Shown: piece by piece, positions 26,201-37,680 of the stretch
Numbering within the stretch: position 1 is the stretch's first letter
Layout of the letters: each line of letters opens with the position of its first letter
Assembly (NCBI GenBank): GCA_914767715.1
Contig: OU612069.1
Span: forward strand, 23,371,387-23,435,386
From: Membranipora membranacea
Taxonomy: Eukaryota; Bryozoa; Gymnolaemata; Cheilostomatida; Membraniporidae
Direction: 5' to 3'
DNA length: 64,000 nucleotides
Position numbers and translations under genes: made by a program
The notes under the pieces: generated by a model
What the model was told of the DNA's origin: nothing
Database searches by the model: none
What the model saw: only the letters and a program-made list of their open reading frames with translations

Positions 26201-28190
26201 TGTATGAAAAATACTGACGGTCTGTTTATTGCAACATTTTACATAATTAGGTAGGAATTAAATGGTGTAAAAAATGAATGCATAAAGTAGGCCTCTATTC
26301 ATACTCTTTGTTTTGTTATAAGATTATCTGTTGGTAAGATGCGTGACTATTAGAGCTGACTACATAGCTGTGGCAACTCGAGAAAAGTCGGGTCAACTCA
26401 ACTCGACTACACTGCCAACTGAACTCAAATCAAATCAGCCCATTTATTTTTGATAGCAACTCAAATCAAACTCAATTCAACAGGAACGCAACTCAAATCA
26501 CGAATCATACGATTCCGAGTTGCAACTCTTGATCAACTCGTTGTGCCAAATGAAGGTATTTTTTGACTAACAACTACTAATTATCATAGTACTGTATTAA
26601 GTCTGATAACAACAATGATAAAAGCTTGTTGGCCCCACAGCCAGTTTCAGACCATTTGCTGCAGGGGAAAAGAATGATGATGTCTGAAACTGGCTGTAGT
26701 GTAGTTGGCCCTACAAATTTTGACATGTATCCAACAGTAATGACTATAGAGATCAACTCAACTGGTGCAAAACCCTACCAATAAATTTTTTCAAGGATAC
26801 CCCCTGACATATGGTGTAGTAATTTAATTTAAGTTAAAGTGAGTTGTTAGCTAGCACAGCAGCATGGCAGGAGGAGCTGCTGTGGTAAGCAGACAAACAA
26901 ACTGAGTGTATTTCATCTGGTGTGGCAGCATACTTATTATGCTATGAACAAATCTTTAGTTTGTATTTTTATTTGGGCATTGGTCAGTAAGTAATTGGCA
27001 ATTTGAGTTGGTTGAATTTGCTAAATTGAAACATACATACCCAGTCTCTGTGTTGCTGTTTGCCATTATCTTTTCATCATGTGGTCACTTAGTACAGTAC
27101 CTATTTATGATGTCGTGAACTAAGAAATATATTGGGGCCACACAATCTGTTCGTACTAATATGGTAATAAATTTAGGCTATGGTTTAGGATCCTGGCCTC
27201 ATATGAATTGTTTATAGAGTCGAATCACAAACACAAACCACAACTCAATTCAACTCGAATCACAGGCAACCACAAATCAATTCAAACTCAACTCAGCTGG
27301 AGCCAAACTGAGGTCAATTCAACTCAGATTCGAATCAAGATTCGAATCTGAGCTGAGTTGCCACAGCTATGGCTGACTATGATATAGAGTGTACATTACT
27401 TGGGGATAACCTTGCTCGCTCAACAATAGAGAGTGTGGCGAAATCTGTAGTGCAGCAATTTATCAGTAGACTACTATGACTAATATCGATCATTTAGACT
27501 TTGATGATTTTTTCAGTCTTCTTTCTCTTATCTTGTCTCTATATCTATTTATAGACTGCAGCCCTTCTGCTGGATCACAGCCTGAATTGAGCTGTCATAA
27601 TGATACTCTGTCAGTAATTTGGCCCACTGATGTCACATTCAATGGTACAGCGACCGATGTACCTGCTGAGTTACATAAGTCACTAACAGACAGATTTATA
27701 GCTGAGGGACAGTTTCCAATACTTAGTCTAGTGGTAACAACAAAGTTACCTCCGTGAGTCATTTCAGTATTTTTAACTGAGTTTTAGATTTTGTTTCTAT
27801 CTCCGAAACAGGTGCCACTCCCTGTCCCCTAGATTATGGCTGTTTCTAGATATCATGAGGCACAAGCTGCAAAGATCGTTGCAGTTATTGTTCTAAGTAA
27901 GTTAAAAACAAAATGACGGTAGCAATGTATAGGTGATGGACTGGGCTATAACATGCAATAAATGACTCAACATCCATTTCCCATTACAAATGCCTGGTTT
28001 TGATGTGGTGCATCACATATACCTATTAATTTGACAAGCATGATAACGTGAAAATATTCATTGATTGTTACTCAATAAATTTTAGGATTGTTTACCCTAC
28101 AAAGACAGCGCTTGGAGCTTATGCTAAGGTGGCACTGACTTCATCCTGTCTCCAGAATAAGTACTATGAGAAGTTAACCGACAAATGTGG
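23253..28190 (+). CDS. NHL-repeat / HYR-like extracellular or receptor-like protein, partial, one frameshift
   Basis: Exons: 23253-23320, 23778-24701, 25393-25629, 25863-26039, 27555-27753 and 28086-28190. Phases agree across all junctions. The first holds IVLCAYFWTAYG, a likely signal-peptide end. Exon 2 has NHL-propeller text (QIILADNSNHCLRIVDRAS...FAGQCKNLGYQDEYPALFGYPR, then IIVVDGHNSALRFV, then TGYDNAKVDG). The third and fourth exons each look like an HYR-type Ig-like domain (YNFNSVGPQNHTSC; LPVGRYPYTIDNGVRLCNITL) with N-glycosylation sites. The last ends CLQNKYYEKLTDKCG, as in ephrin-receptor-like cysteine modules. The frame moves by +1 at the A-run near 24196-24204, which is either a sequencing error or a disabling mutation. 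Start exon and 3' end are not found. Role inferred: cell-surface or secreted recognition protein. Confidence 0.6.
26363..27371. mobile_element. hAT-like MITE, 1009 bp, in an intron
   Basis: Perfect 17-bp terminal inverted repeats CATAGCTGTGGCAACTC are at 26363-26379 and, in reverse complement, 27355-27371. They are flanked by the perfect 8-bp target duplication GCTGACTA (26355-26362 and 27372-27379). Eight-base duplications are typical of hAT elements. Internally both ends are rich in AACTCAAATCAA-type repeats. There is no transposase. It lies in the intron between exons ending 26039 and starting 27555 of the NHL/HYR-like gene. Confidence 0.9.
26638..26696. repeat. 15-bp perfect inverted repeat inside the MITE
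   Basis: CAGCCAGTTTCAGAC (26638-26652) is repeated in reverse complement at 26682-26696, with a 29-base loop. Confidence 0.8.
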
Positions 28191-28768
28191 GTAATACCAT
28201 CTACGTTATACTTCAGGACATTCCTTAATACGCTGTCATAGCTATTTGTTGTAGTCATTTTGTTTGCATAAACTTATACATGAACTAGTATAAACTGATT
28301 GCGGCACATTTATAGCTCAGCATACTTTGTGTGAGGTTAATAATTTGCTTATTACAGTTTTTATTAGTATTACAAAGTATTCTAGAGCAATGTTGCTGTT
28401 AGCTCACTATACTATGTTACTTGTAATATTATGTGGTGCGTTATATACTTAATATTAACCTGAGGCTGTCGAATGTAAAAAAATTTGCAAACTCGAAATC
28501 TGAATCTAAATTAATTGAGTTATCAACAACACCCATTGAATGCTGACTGCAAATCAATGATAGAATCTAAACTGCTTTTTGTATCGCATGACTTCACTAA
28601 GAATTATCAATGACACATTGGAGTTGCAACCCCGTAATGGCAGTTGGCATGTAAAAAATGGCGATTGGATTATCGAAGTGGCACCAAAATTCTAAAGTCA
28701 TTCAGTTGACAGGAGTTATACTTATAAGTTATAGAGATAATAGATGGTAGCCATCTTCTGTATGAGTA

Positions 28769-28889
28769 ATGCGATGTGATGTGATGTGATGTGATGTGAT
28801 GTGATTTGATGTAATGTGATGTGATGTGATGTGACGTGACATGACGTGAAGTGACTTGACTTGACGTGACGTGACATGACGTGATGTGA
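28769..28889. repeat. GTGAT-type pentanucleotide microsatellite
   Basis: About 120 bp of GATGT/GACGT pentamers, uniform at the left and interrupted (GTGAC, TTGAC) to the right. The long histidine/serine/threonine-rich frames on the minus strand are products of the repeat, not genes. Confidence 0.9.
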
Positions 28890-28899
28890 TATATATTCT

Positions 28900-30480
28900 T
28901 GTCTGATGTATTGTTGGTATACCAGCTGTATATAGCATCAAACTTATCCAAAAATGTTTGGTGATCGTATTAATAATTTTCAGAACAGAAATGACTCAGT
29001 CAAATACAGCATAAATAGTACAAGAAGTTATCATACAGTTGCTGATTTGCACTTATGGTGTATCTAATCAACCTGCTATGTGACATCATCGACAAACACG
29101 TCTATTTTAGTGTTAGGGTAGGGATATCTTAGCAGTATAATTGCAACAAGCAGAAGACACAATGGGTAAGTTTATTGATTGATTGGTTAGTAATATCGCA
29201 AATAATCAGTCAGGTGAGGAAATGACAGGTGATAATACTTGATATTAACTTCCAACACTGGTTGAACAAGACTAGCTTTGAGGTAGTATTGTGAGCAACT
29301 GGTACTCATTTGGGTATTCGAACTCATTTGAATCTTTAGACCACATATTCTATTTACGTGAGTTTTTAGATTTGATATGTGTTAGACTTGAGATATAAAC
29401 ATAACATTATTACGTCCATTTCAGATTTAATCGTTAGCTCATCAAATTCGAGCAATTCTTTCTGTTCACAAGTTGCAATGGTTTTTATGTTCCTACGCCA
29501 GGTATGTGTACTTTGGTAACAGAATTTACATTAAAAGTTCACCTAAAGTCTCTTAGCTGAAGTTTGCTCCTTCTCTGCTTGTTGTACCTTAGTTTCTAAA
29601 CATGGGTAATACAAAAAATGTCAGAGAAATGGTAATAATTATATCCTGAGGAAGACTGACAGAGAAGAGATTTATACATAAAATTACCCTCAGCTGGTTA
29701 GCTACATACCTAGGCATCTGCATAATTACCATGTTAGCTAAACAAGCGCAGTGCAAACCATGGACCTCAATTAAGTGCCACCCAATATATCCTGATCTAA
29801 AGTGGTAAGCATGATTGTAAATGATTATTATTGATACATCCAAACTTTGTGAGGCGTCTGAGACAGGAGACGTAACGCCAGCTGTCTATCATTGGAAACA
29901 AAGGAGACACTGCACATCATGTCTCTCTAATTGTGAATCTGTTGTTATAGTTACCCGATCAAATATAAGACAAAAATTTTAATATGCAATATTGATCTTA
30001 ATACAATATAGGCCAAATCAATGAAACAATCCGATAAATGGTGTGGATCGATAAATGACCTTAAAAGATAAGATGCTATTCTAAATTATCTTAAATTCAC
30101 TAAACCTGTTGCAATGAACGGGCATAAACAGATCAAGTCAATTGTCTGCATTCTGGTAGTTTAAGCCACTAGTGCGCCCCCTGCAAATGGGATCAAGAAC
30201 GTTTATCTCTATAGTTAGAGCTACACTATGTGCAATATCTTTGCTACCAGTCAGTAACTAATACCAATAAATATATGTGCAAGGGGAGACAAACCGCTAA
30301 ATGTTTGTGATAAAGCAATATATCTACAGCTGTCAGTTGTGTGAACAAACAAATCTTCACATTTGAGAGACGAAAGCTTCATTTTATCTGCATTTTTCAA
30401 TTATATTAAATACATCCTGCTGCTCAATTTTGATTTGGGACCCCATCTACATATACATATATATTCCATGTTTATTCTGG
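28900..30480. other. No gene recognised
   Basis: No supported exons. A possible acceptor at about 29425 followed by an open segment ending near 29500 does not match the phase left by the exon ending 28190, so it was not added to that gene. Confidence 0.5.
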
Positions 30481-30489
30481 AGAAGAATA

Positions 30490-31850
30490 AGTCCTTAGGA
30501 CTTGTACCCAGAAAACAGAAAAATTGATAAAAATATGGTGTAGAATTAAAAGGACATGTAACTAAAAATCAAGAACAATGACAGGTAAAATTACAAAGTA
30601 CACGCAGGCATTAATTAGCAGTAAAACATTACACAAGTGAATACACAATAGCTAGGAAAAGAAAAGTTAGAACAATGTAGCAGTAGGCTAAAATGAAATG
30701 ATAAGAACTGACACATTAATTGAGAAGTTTGAGGACGTGGCTCCGAGTGGCATGTTTGAATGTAGCAAGGGATTGACTCAGCTTAACATGATTGGGTAAT
30801 TCGTTAAACTTCTGAGCTAGCTAGCTAGTTAGCTAAAGTGAATCTATAATTTTCCTTGGATAGTCTAAACCCAGAACTTTTAGCAAGCCGAGTTTCACTA
30901 GTTAATTTCTCGGGGAGCAGATTGGTATCAATTATTGGGACTAAGCTATTAACAATATTATAAAACGTCAGCAGATACAAATATTTGAAACGCAAAGTTA
31001 AAACAGGGATGTTTTAGGTCTTTCGAGTATTATCTTTAGAACTGTTATAGTCTATCATTTTCAAACATCTATTCTCAATTTGTAAAAATTCTTTTTTGAC
31101 ATAGTCGTTTGTGGTAAATAAAACAGGGGAGTTGTATTCCAGATTAGAACGTGTAAGTCCGATGTACCAAAGCTTAGCTAATTTAGGTGTCAGGAATTTT
31201 CTATTACGTTGAAAGTTGGTTTCTATTGGATAAAGTTTTTGTTTAATTTTACTGTATATGAGATTTAAAATTTAATTTGTTATCAAGAATCACACCTAAG
31301 TACTTAATTTTGTCAGATTGTTTGAAAGTGAGATTGTTAAATTTAAGTTCCGGAGGTTTGATGTTACGTTTAATAGAAATGGTCATGACATCCGTTTTAC
31401 CGCTGTTTAGAACAAGGCAATTTTCACTGTACCAACTGGATGCTTGATGAATGGTTTTTTCCATAAGTTTTGTAGAAATGTCTGGGTTTTCCCCACTGGT
31501 GACTAGTAGGCAGTCATCAGCATATAGATAACAATTTTTGAGCTCCATCAGATCGTTAATAAACATGATAAACAGGAGGGGTCCAAGTACAGACCCCTGT
31601 GGCACACCAGTTATAACTTGACTGCATTCAGATACACAACCATTATCTTTCATGGCCTGCTCTCGACTTGAAAGATAGTTTTTAATTAAATTTGACGCAT
31701 TAGAGTGGAAATTGAAATTCGTTAACAGTTTTCTGGCAAGGATCTTTTGGTTTACACAATCAAAAGCTTTACGGATATCAAGTGCAGAAACTGTGACAAA
31801 TTGCAGCAGAAGTGGTCCAAGAGAGTAGCCAAAGTATTGGATGACCAATG
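30490..31850 (-). mobile_element. 5'-truncated LINE, RT palm to 3' end
   Basis: The minus strand from 31848 holds ALDIRKAFDCVNQKIL, GVPQGSVLGPLLFIMFIND, CYLYADDCLLV (YADD catalytic motif) and KYLGVILDNKLNFKSHI, in RT order. The frame stops at 31249. Below that, broken frames down to ~30800 still read as LINE C-terminal text (FLTPKLAKLWYIGLTRSNLE, LTFYNIVNSLVP). The 3' end near 30490 includes the palindrome GTCCTAAGGAC. The 5' half is absent. It is distinct from the LINEs at 14-17 kb. Confidence 0.75.
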
Positions 31851-31859
31851 GAGCCGATT

Positions 31860-33000
31860 CTTAATTTTAAGTAATTACAGCTTGTTAAAGTGGTGCAAAT
31901 TTTATGATATTCCTCAGGTCGTATTGCAAACATTGCAAATTAAATTTCATGCTGAAACTAGGTCAGGTTTTTGCGCCCCACAAATATGTCATACTTAACC
32001 TCAACTGACTGTGAAGGCCAAGTCACACACTTCTTCAAAGAATGTGTTAGACCTAAGATTAGACATGGCTGCTCAGCATGGGAACTGGGAAATTATTTTC
32101 ATAAATGTACTGTATTTTCAACCTCCGAATGCAGGTCAATCTACTTCAATTTTCTTTTGCGCTGTAACAATATCTTCGATGGCACAAGCTACATTTAATT
32201 GCAACTGGTTTCATCCAATGGTGTTAAATTCGAAATAGTCAAAAGTTTTGGACGGTAGACTTGTGAGCAAAATGCTGTTAATGATGCAAGCCTTGTGGGC
32301 CAGCATCAGCAAGACCACGTGTTGTTATTTCATACAGTCCAGTTTAGCTGTGCTCATTTTAAAGCTTATTAGCTGAAGTACCACTTCTGATAACTTTTAT
32401 TTCACAGATGCTTTGAGTATTCAGCCATGTGCTATTAGAAGGGACTGCTCAGTTCTTGTCTGATGTACACATATTATCAGAAAGTGTGATTACTCAGGTA
32501 GATTCTCACAAGTTATTCACTGAACTTGATAATGATCATAGTAATGAGTTACCAGTGTATGCTCTTAAATATCAGTTTTATTTACTATTTAATCACAATT
32601 TAATTGCATTCTTGATGAACTCCTTATGCCATGTAATGAGAGAAATGGCTCTTTTGATAAACTAATGCTGCTTGGCACTAATGGGTCTTTTAAAGGAAAC
32701 TGTCTTGCCTATCTATAATGATTTTTAGAAGCGATTAATATGATATATTCTGCAATTTTCTTACAAATTAAATAAAATTTCATCATAACATCATACAGAT
32801 CATAAGCAGGTACTCTCCCTAGCAGACACTGGAATAATATTACAATAAGCCAAAATCTCAGCTGCATAACATTATCTATATCACATTTACAGGGCTGGCT
32901 GGGTTCTATGTCACTGATAGATCATGCCTGCAATATTAGGTGTGCTCTGTCACCATATGTTACATAGTGAGTGAGTTTATTATTTCATCTTGCCTATCGA
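31860..33000. other. No gene recognised
   Basis: AT-rich sequence with short frames only, and no splice-consistent exon chain or family motif. Confidence 0.5.
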
Positions 33001-33007
33001 AATAGAA

Positions 33008-33185
33008 GGTGGCTCAGTTAATTAGAGCGAAAGTGTTGAAGTTTGTGGGTTTGAATCCCAATGCAGAGATACTGGAGTTTGATTGGCCCCCAGCTGTGCT
33101 CTGACATGCCTAAGAAAATGGGCACAAACTGGCACAGAAATCAACCCCTAAAGCTTTCTTTGCGTGATACACAGCGACTAGAGAG
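33008..33185 (+). repeat. tRNA-derived SINE-like unit
   Basis: A pol III A-box-like sequence TGGCTCAGTTAATTAGAGCG (33010-33029) and a B-box-like GGGTTTGAATCCC (33047-33059) have tRNA-like order. The spacing is short for a real tRNA, and there is no acceptor stem or CCA-side pairing. Non-tRNA text follows. Confidence 0.5.
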
Positions 33186-33398
33186 ATATATTTAAATAAT
33201 TTAAGGTGTAAGATGGTGTAACTGTCAACAACATGATATTTTGTCAATGCTTCTTATGATCTATGTTATGTTATGGATTTCCCTTCTCTTCTGCCATAGA
33301 AAAATGAGCTGTGAGTTGAAGATAAGACGCAAAAGTGCCAAGCCGTAAAAATTTTTGTAGAGCTGACAGTAGGTACTGATATATTACTTCTGCAGCAA

Positions 33399-33505
33399 AG
33401 TACCAATGGGGTTCACTGGAAATGCGGAATTTCTCTTGAAAGTACGCGTTAGCACGCGTGTTTCTCAGTCTTACAATGAAATGACTAAAATGCGGAAATT
33501 TGGAA
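33399..33505 (-). repeat. MITE-like unit related to 40735-40950
   Basis: On the minus strand it has ATTTCCGCATTTTAGTC, then CACGCGTGCTAACGCG, then TTCCGCATTTCCAGTGAACC. The same parts occur in the same order at 40829-40950, so both belong to one interspersed family. Confidence 0.5.
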
Positions 33506-33882
33506 AACAAATTCTAATTGGTTAATTGAATCCCACTAAGCCAATAAGGGGTAGTCATCTCATTTTCTGCCTAATCAAAACCTGGTCAGGATTTTGGTTG
33601 ATGCCTGGTGGTGTTCTTCATGAAGAAGCTCGGTAAAGCTGCATACTCTACTCTGCTAATGGAGACTACACTGCTGTAGTGTTTTCCTTTCCAGTCTCAG
33701 CAAGTTTCAGGTAACAGTTTCCATCCTTGTATAGTAGTAGCACTTACTAATTTAGCTAAATATTTCCAATGTTTGTATGTATAAATAATAATAATCATTA
33801 TCATCATTACTTCACTAACTAATCACTTCTTTTTCTACTTTACTCATGGGTCCCAGGGGTCCATGCCTCTCACATAGGCCCT

Positions 33883-33953
33883 ATAGGCATCTGGAGTTAC
33901 AAGCATGTCCAGTATGGTTGATACTGGGCATGCTTGTAACTCCAGATGCCTAT
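33883..33953. repeat. 33-bp hairpin arms, 1 mismatch, 5-base loop
   Basis: The arm at 33883-33915 (starting ATAGGCATCTGGAGTTACAA) and the arm at 33921-33953 are reverse complements except for one base, around GGTTG. The arm sequence recurs as a single strand near 34037-34062 (CATGCTTGTAACTCCAGATG) and, with an insertion, near 34363-34390. This is an interspersed foldback family. Confidence 0.8.
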
Positions 33954-34252
33954 GGCCTATACCTTGCTTGGAAAGGACTAGGATTGGTGACCAACCAATG
34001 TCCATGATCATGATCATTGACATTGGCAAAGTATACATGCTTGTAACTCCAGATGCCTATGACTTTACTGTAGGTAGTACTATTACAACTACTTACTCAG
34101 CTTACTAGTTACAAGTCTAGTAGCCTCCCCACTCACTGAACTAAACCAATACTCTGCTGTTATATACCAACACGTTACACTTACTCAAGTCAGTGCTGTA
34201 TTGTGTGCTTTGATCAGTGACTGTGTGGAGGTTATGAGCATGTATACTTTGC

Positions 34253-34317
34253 CATAGCCTGTCTTGACAAGCTTTTTTCGGCGCACACCCTCAAACAAAG
34301 CTTTTCAAGACAGGCTA
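34253..34317. repeat. Inverted repeat around AGCCTGTCTTGACAAGC
   Basis: AGCCTGTCTTGACAAGCTTTT at about 34256 is mirrored by AAGCTTTTCAAGACAGGCT about 34299-34317, leaving a short GC-rich loop. A related CTTGTCTTGACAAGACAGGCT occurs near 52473. Confidence 0.65.
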
Positions 34318-34399
34318 ACTTTGCCAATGGACATCGGATTGGCGAAGTATACAATTACATGCTTGTAAGTTCTCCAGATGCCGATAGTCCCATGGTGCC

Positions 34400-37300
34400 T
34401 CTGGCCTGGGACTTACTTGCAAGCCTTATTTTACATTATATATATAAGCCTAGGTAGGAACTCAAGTCCATAATCTTGTCAAGGTCTTGGTTGGTTTGGT
34501 GCGTTCAAACTAAACTTTTAACTTCAACTTGATCCAACCCCTGCGTCACATGGCGCACAAAACATTAACCCTGGGTTGTGATGAGTTGTGTGTGGATGTT
34601 ACGGCCCTCGGGACATGGGACCTGTGTGTGGTTGCATTATACTCACTCACCGTACAACAGCACAACAATGACTGACTTTAATTAATATTAATTCGATATA
34701 AAAATGCCATTTATTTGTACTCATTTGAAACAACATGTGCTGTGCTTGAAAGGCTTCCTTGGTCAGTAGATAGCCTAACGCTCAGTTAATTCCTCTTACA
34801 TTGGTTGTTGGGGAGTCAATGGGGACATATCCTTAAGCATTGTCCGTGTCGCAATTGATTTTGTATTCGATCACAGAAATATCAATGGTCGATGGAATTC
34901 TCAAAATTTGTTTGCTCCTGTAATTGCTATAGCTATGCATGGGCATAATAACACTACACTACACGTAACACTACACTACACTAAACTATTGTTGCCAGCT
35001 ACAAAATACCGATGTTTTTCCCCTAGCTTACTTGCTGGTTTGATCAAGCACAGTTGCTGCAGCCTACATTAGAAGGTGTGATACAAAAGTTCTTGTTATG
35101 ATATGCATACAATACACTTCATATCACACCAAAATTGAGCTTTGGTTTGTTAATGCAATAGGCAATGGCTAAATGAAAAAAAAAGATCTTTCAAGCTAAC
35201 TTAATCATATAATATACACCCCTCCTTCTTATGATCTCCACTTTAGAAAGCTGAAAGTAGTGAGGCTTGGTGGTTCTTAGAAATGTACATGTAGTTATAT
35301 TCAGATTACTAGAAATTTGTCAATTTATCCATAGTATTGCTTCTGAATGTATTACTTCTGACGATCATCACCCACATTGCATTGAAAGAATATGCAGAAA
35401 AAAAACAATGTACAGTATGGACATTACATGGGCCTGTAAGTGCATGATATTTGCTTGTTGCAGGAAAAAAGGTTTTTTTCTCTTACTGGCGATGGTTTTA
35501 CTGTGAGAAGAGCGATTGGTGGTCTTCATACTCATTTCTATTCATTGAGAACTGCGACTAAGTCTTAGGAAAATCAAGTCTAGATGACAAAGATGTCTGT
35601 GGGCTTTTTATTTTTCCCATAAGACTACTTCGTCATATTTCAGACCCTGTGTAGAAATATGCTTTAGATGGTTTGTTTGCTGAGTTGTCTGCTCACATTT
35701 TTGGGTAGGTAACTTTGAATGGAATTTAACGCTAGCTATGTGTGAGCAGTGAGGGTGCAGGCAGGGTGCGGGTGGTGCGAGCCCTTTCGCCTATAGATAG
35801 GTCATGAGGTTGTAAGCCCATCCATTTAGACCTGACTTTATTGTGCTCCGCATCATTCAGATGCTATTATTAGTTTCATAGACCAGCACGCTAGACAGTG
35901 CACCGTTCGGAATAAAAATGACACTTGGGCCATATGCCTACACTGAACAGCTTAGTGTTAAAGGGCAACCAAGGTTTTGCAGCGATGCATTAATGGTTAG
36001 TAAACTATGTGCTAGGCAGCATCAGCTTTGTGCATTACGCGACGCAAAAACTCAAAGTAGTTGCTGACTCTAAGCTGGGTAACACTTCAATTTAGGGGAG
36101 GTTCCAAGACATTACTGAAATGATGATAGAGTACAGGCTAAATAATAACAGGAACAGGAAACTGCTCTGTGGTATTCTATTTTAGCTGACTTTGAGGACC
36201 TGATGGATGAAATGTTTCCCAATAACTCTGGCTGAATAATCATCCGAATTAGATTTGGTCTTTTTCCCTATTTCCCTATATGGAGAAGGTGCAATCTGCT
36301 ATCAATCAATGAGAACATGTTTGAAACCTTGGTTGCCCTTTAATGTCCTTACCGCCTCTTTCATCATTAAAGCTGATGAATTTGTCATGGAGATCCTAGG
36401 TCTTTGGTTTTGGCTCACAGAATTATTTATTAGACAGCTTATAATGCATTAATCCCAATAGTCTTTTTTTTTTAAATGGATAACCATTAAGTGAAATACT
36501 TGCACTACAAAAAAAAGCGGCATCCTCGCTGCTCTTTGCCTTGAAAATGTAAAATTGTCTCCAAACATATTGCTGAGAAGTAGCATATTTAGTTGCACTG
36601 ATTGTCCATGTACAGTTGAATTTGGCATCAGTAATTCAGTGCAACTTTTGAAATGAAGGTGAAGATCACTTGCCATTTTAGATGTGCGGTAGCGAAGGTG
36701 TCAGATGTTCACTGATTACTCACAGGCAATGCCACTGTTTCGTCTGCAGTACTCAACACTATACAATGTGCCTGTCTAACCAATGAGGGAGTTCATTGGT
36801 CTAACAAGCAAAAGCCATTGTAAGTCGACCTAGTCATAAAACTTAAAAAATTGCCGAATAATGTGGAATAATGTGAAGAAAGCTTCAGTTGCTTGGTGGT
36901 AAGGTAATTAGTGTCATATTATGACATATTATGTGAAAAATCAGCAGTTTTTCATTTTTTTCCCATTGAGCTCCCTTAATTCAATTTGATTCATCAATTG
37001 CGGAACAACTAATATATCTGTGTCCTCATCATTGATCAGTTTGTCCAACGATGTTCAATTGTTTGTATCTTACCTCAAAAACCCATCGCAGGTTTTTTTG
37101 AAGTAGCTTGGCACTGATTTTTTTTGTTATTGGTACTTGCAGAACTGAGTGTCACTAAAAGTTAATTCAATCTGTGAGTGAATACAGGTCGATTACTCTC
37201 ATCATGCCATGCAAGGGCAATCCTGCATGCGTGATCATGACTATCCAAAGAGTGGGAAACATGGGAAACAGACTTTATGTTGAGGTAATTTTGATAACCT

Positions 37301-37680
37301 TTGGCATTATATGCTGCGAGTGATATGTTCTAGACCTATCTCAGTTGCCTCATAATCCCTGAATGATCACATGGTGGGAGTAGGTGTTTATCATAGCTCT
37401 TGCCCACTGATCAAGACTTTTCTGACAACATAATCAGTCTGATACAGAGGGTTGACAGCAGGTAGTTTATAACAACAATTGTCCAAAATACCTCAAATAA
37501 GTGAGTGCCCTACCCACCGGTCCATGACTTCTGAAAATCTGTTGTGTCGATTGCATGGCCTGAAATACGGAGCACATCACATAGTGTGCTACTATGAAAA
37601 GGATTGATACTGGCAATAAGCAAGTTTGATAAGCCCCACCACAGACTACTTACAGTAAATTCCATCTGATTTATACCCTC
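34400..37680. other. No gene recognised
   Basis: No coding exon supported. A segment near 36285-36340 (GGTGCAATCTGCTATCAATC...) recurs diverged near 52431, showing another low-copy repeat. Confidence 0.5.

Noticed and set aside
28670-28951. Long minus-strand frames rich in His, Ser and Thr
   Set aside because: They are translations of the GTGAT microsatellite and appear in more than one frame, so they are not genes.
29411-29503. Candidate further exon of the NHL/HYR-like gene
   Set aside because: In the phase required after 28190 it meets a stop at the fourth codon.
35755-35825. tRNA-like B-box text (GAGGTTGTAAGCCC)
   Set aside because: No matching A box or cloverleaf pairing could be found.
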